DNA from: an uncultured Lachnospiraceae bacterium
GTDB lineage: Bacteria > Bacillota > Clostridia > Lachnospirales > Lachnospiraceae
DNA length: 14,225 bases
Direction: 5' to 3'
Assembly (NCBI GenBank): GCA_910585605.1
Contig: CAJUFL010000015.1
Location: 1-14,225 of the forward strand
Shown piece after piece: positions 6,331 through 12,490 of the stretch; positions within the stretch are counted from its first letter, which is position 1; each line of letters opens with the position of its first letter. Made by a program: the position numbers and the translations under genes. The notes below the pieces were generated by a model, which was given only the letters and a program-made list of their open reading frames with translations, was not told where the DNA came from and did not search any database.

Positions 6331-7431
6331 ATGGGAGAAATTATGTTGACAACAGGAAGTAGCTTTGAAGGATATGAGGTTGTAGAATATCTTGGATTTG
6401 TGAATGGACAGATTGCACTAAGCTCCAATTTTTTCAAAGATTTATCTTCTAATCTTGCAGAATTGACGACGCAGGAGAGCACCGCATTTACGAATAAGTT
6501 AGAGAATGCCAGTGAGAATGCAGTTGAGAACTTAGTAAAAGTGGCAGCAGGCAAGGGGGCAAATGCGATTATCGGTGTTGAACTTAATTATACGGGATTT
6601 TCCAATAATGCGATTGGAACGGTTGCTTCAGGTACCGCAGTAATAATCAGGAAGAAGGAAGCAATACATAAGGTGGTTACATCAAAAATATTCGTCAGCA
6701 ATTATTATAATATGCTGATGCCAAGACCGGTAGAGGTTACGCTGGCCGGAGAAGATAATGTTGTAAAAATTGCACCGCTGTTTTATAATTATAATCAGGA
6801 CGAGATCAAAGCAGTCCGCTGTGATATAGAACTTACGAATTATTATGAAGAGAAGCTTTTGTTACAGGGCATTGACTTTGTGTTTGAGAGAAATAATGTT
6901 ACAAAGCTTCAGGCTGATTTTGTGGAATGCAAGCTTCCAATGAAAGATATTCCTTTGATTAAAGATGTTAAGGTATATGTTAAGAAATATGTAACAGCCA
7001 AAGGCGTGTTTGCTCCGGATGCGGATCCAATTGATATTACATTGTCAAAGAGAGGTCTGGATGGACTGAAGGATAAACGTGGCAAAGATGCAGTGGAGCG
7101 CTACAAGTCAGACGGAACAACATGGATCTGTAACTGTGGTTATATCAATGCTGCCGGGGATGAAGAATGTGCAATCTGTGGTCGTAAAGAAGAAGACCTC
7201 AAAGTGAATATCGGATTTAATTATGAAGAGATGTGTGACCGCATGAAAGGGCTTCCTGATGTATCTGCCATGAAAGATATTTTAATGGGATATATCAAGC
7301 AGGGGGCAATTGATGCCAAATATCGTATGGAATTACTGGAAATTATGGAATCCGGACTTCAGTATGAGAAGACCAGAGGAGATATGACAGAAACAGTATT
7401 AGAGAAAGTATTGAAGGTATTTGAGAACTAG
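6331..7431 (+). CDS. YbjQ (UPF0145) domain fused to a zinc ribbon
   Basis: A 366-residue protein. Residues about 5-108 match the YbjQ/UPF0145 pattern: LTTGSSFEGYEVVEYLG, then ANFF-like SSNFFKDL, a long helix, GANAIIGVELNY (76-87) and the closing strand ASGTAVII. YbjQ proteins are normally about 105 residues alone and their role is not established, though a heavy-metal-binding label is often attached. Residues 110-260 form an unrecognised beta-rich region. A compact zinc ribbon follows, C267-x-C269...C280-x2-C283 in WICNCGYINAAGDEECAICG, then a helical C terminus (295-366). No signal peptide or membrane helix is seen, so it is probably cytosolic. GGGAGG lies nine bases upstream; an in-frame ATG at 6343 is a less likely start. 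Confidence 0.85.
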   Translation: MGEIMLTTGSSFEGYEVVEYLGFVNGQIALSSNFFKDLSSNLAELTTQESTAFTNKLENASENAVENLVKVAAGKGANAIIGVELNYTGFSNNAIGTVASGTAVIIRKKEAIHKVVTSKIFVSNYYNMLMPRPVEVTLAGEDNVVKIAPLFYNYNQDEIKAVRCDIELTNYYEEKLLLQGIDFVFERNNVTKLQADFVECKLPMKDIPLIKDVKVYVKKYVTAKGVFAPDADPIDITLSKRGLDGLKDKRGKDAVERYKSDGTTWICNCGYINAAGDEECAICGRKEEDLKVNIGFNYEEMCDRMKGLPDVSAMKDILMGYIKQGAIDAKYRMELLEIMESGLQYEKTRGDMTETVLEKVLKVFEN

Positions 7432-7488
7432 ATTTTTTGCATCTGTTGGTGAAATATAAGAATATTAGTCAATCTGGGGGGCAGATGT

Positions 7489-7522
7489 GGAAGGTGACTG
7501 AAAAGGGGTTCAGTCACTTTCC
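7489..7522 (+). terminator. Strong hairpin before the HAD gene, terminator or attenuator
   Basis: GGAAGGTGACTGAA (7489-7502) pairs with TTCAGTCACTTTCC (7509-7522), 14 pairs with one G-U, and a six-base loop AAGGGG. No T-run follows (TTATGCG), so it is not a standard terminator; it lies 35 bases before the HAD start codon. It may limit read-through from the upstream gene or stabilise an mRNA end. CATCTG (7440-7445) and CAGATG (7482-7487) could form a weaker stem next to it. Confidence 0.5.
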
Positions 7523-7557
7523 TTATGCGTATAAACAGTTTTGAAAGAGGTCTTATT

Positions 7558-8220
7558 ATGACAGATACAATTATATTTGATTTGGACGGCACATTATTAA
7601 ATACGCTGGAGGATCTGGCGGATAGTGTAAATTATGCATTGCATGAATATAGTCTGCCGGAAAGGACATTACAGGAAGTAAAGAAATTTGTCGGCAACGG
7701 AGTAGAGCTTTTAATGGAGCGTGCTGTGGCAGGAGCACTTTCAAAAGAGAAACAGCAGCAATGTCTTACTGCATTCAAACAGCATTACAGCACCAATATG
7801 GACCATAAGACAAGACCATATACAGGTATCCTTGACCTGTTAAGGGAACTAAAGAAAAGGGGATGCCATATCGCCATTGTATCCAACAAGTTTGATTCAG
7901 CCGTAAAAGGATTAAATGACAAGTATTTTGAGGGAATGTTTCCGGTGGCGATTGGTGCATCTGATTCGGTAGCAAAGAAGCCGGCACCTGATTCTGTCAT
8001 AGAGGCTTTGAAGCAGTTAGGGACTTGCAAAGAACAGGCATTATATGTAGGAGATTCGGATGTCGATGTAATGACCGCAGGAAATGCAGGTCTTCCTTTT
8101 GTCGGAGTGACATGGGGATTCCGGGATGAAGAACTGCTGCGCTCTATGGGAGCAGCAGATATTATACATGAACCGGGGCAATTATTAGAAATTTTGGACA
8201 GGAGGAATATGATTTGTTAA
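7558..8220 (+). CDS. gph: HAD-family phosphatase, phosphoglycolate phosphatase-like
   Basis: A 220-residue haloacid-dehalogenase hydrolase. Motif I is D8-L-D10-GTLLNT (nucleophile and acid), motif II is S109 in AIVSNK, motif III is K140/K141 in AKKPAPDS, and motif IV is GD166-SDVD170 (Mg binding). The helical cap between motifs I and II (about 15-85) is of the type seen in Gph and in the pyrophosphatase PpaX, and 220 residues is normal for both. The likely substrate is 2-phosphoglycolate, formed by damaged-DNA repair, but HAD substrates cannot be fixed from sequence. The ATG at 7558 is preferred over one at 7525 because AAGAGG (7545-7550) precedes it and the longer frame overlaps nothing conserved. 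It shares its last seven bases with the rhomboid gene. Confidence 0.92.
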   Translation: MTDTIIFDLDGTLLNTLEDLADSVNYALHEYSLPERTLQEVKKFVGNGVELLMERAVAGALSKEKQQQCLTAFKQHYSTNMDHKTRPYTGILDLLRELKKRGCHIAIVSNKFDSAVKGLNDKYFEGMFPVAIGASDSVAKKPAPDSVIEALKQLGTCKEQALYVGDSDVDVMTAGNAGLPFVGVTWGFRDEELLRSMGAADIIHEPGQLLEILDRRNMIC

Positions 8221-9221
8221 ATCATATTGTCGAATTACTGTATCAAAAAGGATATCGTTCCGTTGATGAAAAAAGAGGGATGGTATTAATACGGGAAGCA
8301 GAGCAGATGGTATATATTGTGATGCTGGGAAGATATCAAAATCTGGCACAAATTGATGTCTATAAGCAGGCGAGAAGGCAGATTGAGTTTATGACAGCAT
8401 CCAGATATCGAAAACCGGTGCGTACGCTTTGTTTGATGCTGACTAAAACAGGCATGTTTGATGAGGAGATTCTAAAGTTGGTGGAGGAACTTTCTGGTGT
8501 CTGGCTGGTTGCAGAAGACACAGGGAGAGTATATGTTTTTGAAAACCAGTCGGAGGAATTTGATGGTTTGTATGGTTATCTGGAGCAAAAGATTCCGGAG
8601 AATCCAGGGAAGAGCATATTATTTACTTTTACACCTGTCAATATGGCTGTAGTTGTGTTAAATATTATTTACTTTTTGGCCGTAATACTGCTTAATAAAA
8701 GATATGATGCGGTTTATGACAGTGATATTATGTTGAAAATGGGGGCTTTAAGTTACAAGACATTTGTGAATGGTGCATGGTGTCAGATTGTGACATCATT
8801 GTTTATGCATTTTGGGTTTTCTCATTTATTTAATAATATGCTGCTGCTGGTTTATGCAGGCTGTGAATTGGAAAAACGAATCGGTAGTTTCTCCTATTTG
8901 ATTTTATATCTGGTTTCAGGAATTTTGGGTAATGCGGCATCGCTGTGGTATTATAACCATATTGGTGAGGCAGCAGTCAGTGCAGGGGCTTCCGGTGCAA
9001 TATTTGGTGTGGTGGGAGCGTTGATTATTGTTTTGATAGCGAATCGTACCCAGACAGATAATTTGACGCCGGGAAGACTTTTATTTTTGGCGGCGTTTAC
9101 CATATATAACGGGATCACTACCATGGGTGTGGATAATGCTGCACATATCGGGGGATTTATTAGTGGAATAATTGGAGGATTTTTATTGTCAAAGATTTTG
9201 CAATATGGTAAACTAAAATAA
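8214..9221 (+). CDS. Rhomboid intramembrane serine protease with N-terminal cytosolic domain
   Basis: A 335-residue membrane protease that cleaves transmembrane segments within the bilayer. The N-terminal 130 residues are soluble and of unknown fold. Membrane segments then run from about 142 to 330, with an estimated six to seven helices. Catalytic features are S260 in GASGAIFG, H311 in AAHIGGF, and the oxyanion region H204-LFN-N208, matching H150/N154/S201/H254 of GlpG. The usual loop element reads FVNGAWCQIVTSLFMHFGFSH. Translation starts on TTG at 8214 with AGGAGG (8200-8205) eight bases before; the gene overlaps the HAD stop by seven bases, which suggests coupled translation. B. subtilis GluP (YqgP) has a comparable N-terminal domain but adds C-terminal TPRs; here a TPR protein is encoded next door instead. 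Confidence 0.94.
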   Translation: MLNHIVELLYQKGYRSVDEKRGMVLIREAEQMVYIVMLGRYQNLAQIDVYKQARRQIEFMTASRYRKPVRTLCLMLTKTGMFDEEILKLVEELSGVWLVAEDTGRVYVFENQSEEFDGLYGYLEQKIPENPGKSILFTFTPVNMAVVVLNIIYFLAVILLNKRYDAVYDSDIMLKMGALSYKTFVNGAWCQIVTSLFMHFGFSHLFNNMLLLVYAGCELEKRIGSFSYLILYLVSGILGNAASLWYYNHIGEAAVSAGASGAIFGVVGALIIVLIANRTQTDNLTPGRLLFLAAFTIYNGITTMGVDNAAHIGGFISGIIGGFLLSKILQYGKLK

Positions 9222-9244
9222 GTGAGATTTATGAGGTGAAGTTT

Positions 9245-12200
9245 GTGAGTACGGGAATCAGTATATCCAGTATCAATCGCATAAAGGAATTAGCAGAAGA
9301 GAAGAGGTATGCAGAGGCGTTGGAGATTTTGGACACCCAGAATTTGGACAAGTCTATTAATCCACAGTTTTTGCGGATAAGCGGTGAGATTTTCAGGGAA
9401 AATAAACGGTATTATGACAGCAGGAGGATTTTGCTAAAAGCACATCAGATGTCTCCACAAGGAATTAGGATTATTTATGAGCAGATCCAGCTGTATCTGG
9501 AGCTGGGGTATTATACCAGAGCAAAAAAATACTACGAAGAATATTTGTTTTATTCTACTTCTGAAGATACACAAAAAGATTATGTGGAATATATTATGAA
9601 AAAAGCTTCAGGAGCAGATATTAAGGAACTGGCTGCGATTTTGATTCCGATTCTGGAACGTATGCCAGAGGATAGATGGAATTTTGAAGCTGTTTTGCTC
9701 TATGACAAATTAGGCAGGAAAGATAAGGCGTTAGAAGAAAGTCAGCACATTTTAGAAAATTTTAAAGATTCTATTTATGTTAAGCCTGTTATAGAATATA
9801 TAGATGATAAGTTAGATGTCGATCGATATTTTAATATATATCCGGCACAGGAAGCCAAAGAGGATAAGGAAATATTTGGTGATTTGATTGCAGAAGATGA
9901 TAAGCTTTTGGAGGAAGATCATTTGAGAATGTATCCACCGGAAGCGCGGATTATGGTGGAAGCAGAAGACAAAGATGCAATCGAAGTAAAACCTGCAAAG
10001 GAGAAGAAGCCTAAAAAGAAAAAGAAGAAAAAAAATGTAGAAGAGAAGACTGATGAAAATACGGCACAGTCTGAGGAAGAGAAATCCGAATCAAAAGAAT
10101 CAGACGATCTGGTACAGGAGGCTTTAAAGATATCAAAAGAATTAGGGACTGAAGGAGAGGCTGTTTCTGATACGGATCATTCCACACAGGAAGAATCTGA
10201 GCAGGCGAAAGAAGAACAGATAAAACAGGAAAGAGAAGCAGCATTAGAAAAGCTTCTGTCTAAAAAAATAGACAAAGAGAAAATCAGGGAATCTGCCAGA
10301 CAAGTTGCGAAAGCAATGAAAGATATCGACACGACAAAGGCGAAGAGTCAGATGTTGTCTGTTGCGGAATCAGTGAAAGACAATGTTAGGAAAGCGACGG
10401 ATGTTCTGGGAGAGGCGGTAGGTGCAAAAGCTGTTTTCGAAGAACCGCAGCAAATTGTCAAGGAAAATACCAGTAAGGATGAACAGGAGCAGATTCTTGA
10501 CGGTATTATCGAGAGTGTGCTGGAGCCACCTAAGAAAGTTGTTGGTGAAGTTCTGATGAATGAGGAATTAGATGCCCTGATTCCAGATTCATTAGAGGCA
10601 ATGTCAGCAGAAGAAATTGCTGATATTGAAGCGAAAAAGAAGGAAATTGAGAGACTTGAGTTAGAAGCATTAGAGGCTTCCATGAAGCTTGAGGAAGAAA
10701 AGAAGAAAGCCAAGTCTAAAAAAGCAGAACAGATTGATGATATCAATGAATCAGCTAATGAACCAGAACAGACTGATGATATAGAAGAATCAGCCAATGA
10801 AGCAGAACAGGAAACTGTAATTGATGCATCTGCATTACAGGTAAGTCATAAAGAGGATTCTTTGGGCGCTGTTTCTTATGAAGAGTTAAAGGCCAGATTC
10901 TTGGCAGAGCTGAATGTAGAAGCAGAGCCGCTAGATTCATTGGGATTTATTTCCGTTGTACAGTCAGATATAGATGATAAGCTGGAGGAAGAGATTCCGG
11001 ATGCCGCAGAAATGCTGCATCAGATGATAGATAATAAAGAATTTTACTCCGGTGAAGATTCTACCAGATTTGAATCTAAGGCAAGTTATGATAATCATGG
11101 ATTTGAAGTGGAAAATTATGATTTTGAATCCTATATGGAAGAGAGAAAAAGTGATTTACAGCACGAGGATTTATCAGAAGATACAGAAGAATCTATAGAA
11201 ACGGTACAATCAGTGCAGGTGATTTATGCAGAAGAAGCGATTGTAGATTTTGATGAAATCGTACCGGAAAAAACTCCAGAAGTTTTCGAAACAGAACCGG
11301 AATCAGAAAAAACATCAGAAGTCTGGGAGGAGAAATCGGTATCGGAGGAACCAAAGGAAACTTATCAAGAAGAAACAGTTTTGGAAAGCCGGGAAGCAGA
11401 GTCAATCATAGAGATATCAGAGAAGGTTCCGGAAATGAGATTAACAGAAGAGGAACCTATAAAAGTTTTAGAAATAGAACCAACTGAAGAGAAGTCGACA
11501 GAGTCACCGGATATGGAATTACCGGAAGAAGAACAGTCAGAAGTTTCAGAAACGGAATTTTTGAAGAAAAAACTGCCGGAAGCCTTGCAAGAGACTTACC
11601 AGGAAGAATCGATAGAGAAGATGGTTTCAGAAAGTTCGGGAGCAGAATCAGCCATAGAGATATCAGAGAAGGTTTCAGAAATGAGATTGACAAGGGTGGA
11701 AACGATAGAAGTTTTCGAAATAGAATCAACTGAAGAGATATCGGCAGAGTCACCAGAGAAAGAATTACCGGAAGAGGTTCAGTCAGAAGCATGGGAAAAT
11801 GAATCATTGAAAAAAGAACCGTCAGAAGTCTTGGTGACAGAAGAAGCATTAGAAGGCTTGCAGGAGACTTACCAAGAAGAACCGATAGAAGAAGCAGCTT
11901 CAGAGAGTCCGAAAGCAGAGTTGACATTAGAAATATCAGTGGATATTCCGGAAATGGGATTGACAGGAGAGGAACTGATAGAAGTTTTAGAGATAGAGTC
12001 AACTGAAGAACTGTTGGAAATGGAGTTGATAAAAGATAATCAGGCAGAAGATCCAAAAACAGAATTACTGGTAGAAGAAACGGTAGAGGATTTGGATGCA
12101 GATTCACTGACAGAAGAAACGTCAGAAATTTTGGAAACAGACCCGACAGCAGAAGGACCACCAGAGATTATAGAAGAGAAACTGATGGCGGAAGAGTTTG

Positions 12201-12484
12201 CTGAAGGTTTGAAAACAGAATTAGTTGAGGAAGAACCATTAGAAATTTCAGAGTCAGAAAACGTTCTGCTTGAAGAAGAACCAGTTATAGAAATTGTGGA
12301 AGAAAGTTTGTTTGCAGAAGAACTGATGGAAACTACGGAAGAATTAGAGGGAAATGTTATTTCATTGCAGGAACAGTATATAGAAAGAGCAGATTTGCAA
12401 AAAGACAGGGAGCATCTTAGAATTCGGATTCTTCTATCAGATAATATGGTTAGAAAATTGTTAGATTTGAAAGAAAGTAGATGA
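9245..12484 (+). CDS. Large acidic protein with N-terminal TPR-like repeats and a Glu-rich disordered tail
   Basis: A protein of about 1,079 residues with no signal peptide or membrane helix, so probably cytosolic. Residues 8-205 are helical TPR-like pairs, for example AEEKRYAEALEIL, ENKRYYDSRRILLKAHQM, LELGYYTRAKKYYEEYL and YDKLGRKDKALEES. A lysine patch (about 248-264, mostly K) follows, then charged helical and disordered segments. Residues about 700-960 hold three degenerate copies of a 78 to 91-residue Glu/Ser/Pro unit that starts ETYQEE. The C-terminal 30 residues (IERADLQKDREHLRIRILL...) turn basic and helical. I chose GTG at 9245 because AGGTGA (9234-9239) is five bases upstream; an in-frame GTG at 9236 lies inside that site. 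It follows the rhomboid by 23 bases and is surely cotranscribed. I do not recognise the family as a whole; TPRs indicate protein binding. Confidence 0.85.
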   Translation: MSTGISISSINRIKELAEEKRYAEALEILDTQNLDKSINPQFLRISGEIFRENKRYYDSRRILLKAHQMSPQGIRIIYEQIQLYLELGYYTRAKKYYEEYLFYSTSEDTQKDYVEYIMKKASGADIKELAAILIPILERMPEDRWNFEAVLLYDKLGRKDKALEESQHILENFKDSIYVKPVIEYIDDKLDVDRYFNIYPAQEAKEDKEIFGDLIAEDDKLLEEDHLRMYPPEARIMVEAEDKDAIEVKPAKEKKPKKKKKKKNVEEKTDENTAQSEEEKSESKESDDLVQEALKISKELGTEGEAVSDTDHSTQEESEQAKEEQIKQEREAALEKLLSKKIDKEKIRESARQVAKAMKDIDTTKAKSQMLSVAESVKDNVRKATDVLGEAVGAKAVFEEPQQIVKENTSKDEQEQILDGIIESVLEPPKKVVGEVLMNEELDALIPDSLEAMSAEEIADIEAKKKEIERLELEALEASMKLEEEKKKAKSKKAEQIDDINESANEPEQTDDIEESANEAEQETVIDASALQVSHKEDSLGAVSYEELKARFLAELNVEAEPLDSLGFISVVQSDIDDKLEEEIPDAAEMLHQMIDNKEFYSGEDSTRFESKASYDNHGFEVENYDFESYMEERKSDLQHEDLSEDTEESIETVQSVQVIYAEEAIVDFDEIVPEKTPEVFETEPESEKTSEVWEEKSVSEEPKETYQEETVLESREAESIIEISEKVPEMRLTEEEPIKVLEIEPTEEKSTESPDMELPEEEQSEVSETEFLKKKLPEALQETYQEESIEKMVSESSGAESAIEISEKVSEMRLTRVETIEVFEIESTEEISAESPEKELPEEVQSEAWENESLKKEPSEVLVTEEALEGLQETYQEEPIEEAASESPKAELTLEISVDIPEMGLTGEELIEVLEIESTEELLEMELIKDNQAEDPKTELLVEETVEDLDADSLTEETSEILETDPTAEGPPEIIEEKLMAEEFAEGLKTELVEEEPLEISESENVLLEEEPVIEIVEESLFAEELMETTEELEGNVISLQEQYIERADLQKDREHLRIRILLSDNMVRKLLDLKESR
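10727..10804 (+). repeat. 39-base tandem duplication inside the acidic TPR gene
   Basis: Two adjacent 13-codon units, EQIDDINESANEP and EQTDDIEESANEA, at 10727-10765 and 10766-10804. They are a recent in-frame duplication in the disordered part of the protein. Confidence 0.85.
11357..12100 (+). repeat. Three degenerate long repeats (234 and 273 bases apart) in the acidic tail
   Basis: The motif ETYQEE begins units at 11357, 11591 and 11864, giving unit lengths of 78 and 91 codons; the third decays by about 12100. Shared landmarks in order are ETYQEE, an S-E-x-E patch, EIS-x-x-x-P/S-EM-x-LT, IEVLEIE-x-TEE, SP-x-x-ELPEE-x-QSE and LKK-x-PE. Unit 2 has insertions of about four residues near its start and nine near its end. 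The pattern shows duplication followed by divergence, with net acidic charge kept. Confidence 0.8.
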
Positions 12485-12490
12485 TGGCTA

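Noticed and set aside
11457..12161. 234-codon Leu-rich minus-strand open frame in the acidic tail
   Set aside because: It results from Glu codons (GAA/GAG) read backwards as Ser/Leu-type codons; no start signals and it lies wholly within a real gene.
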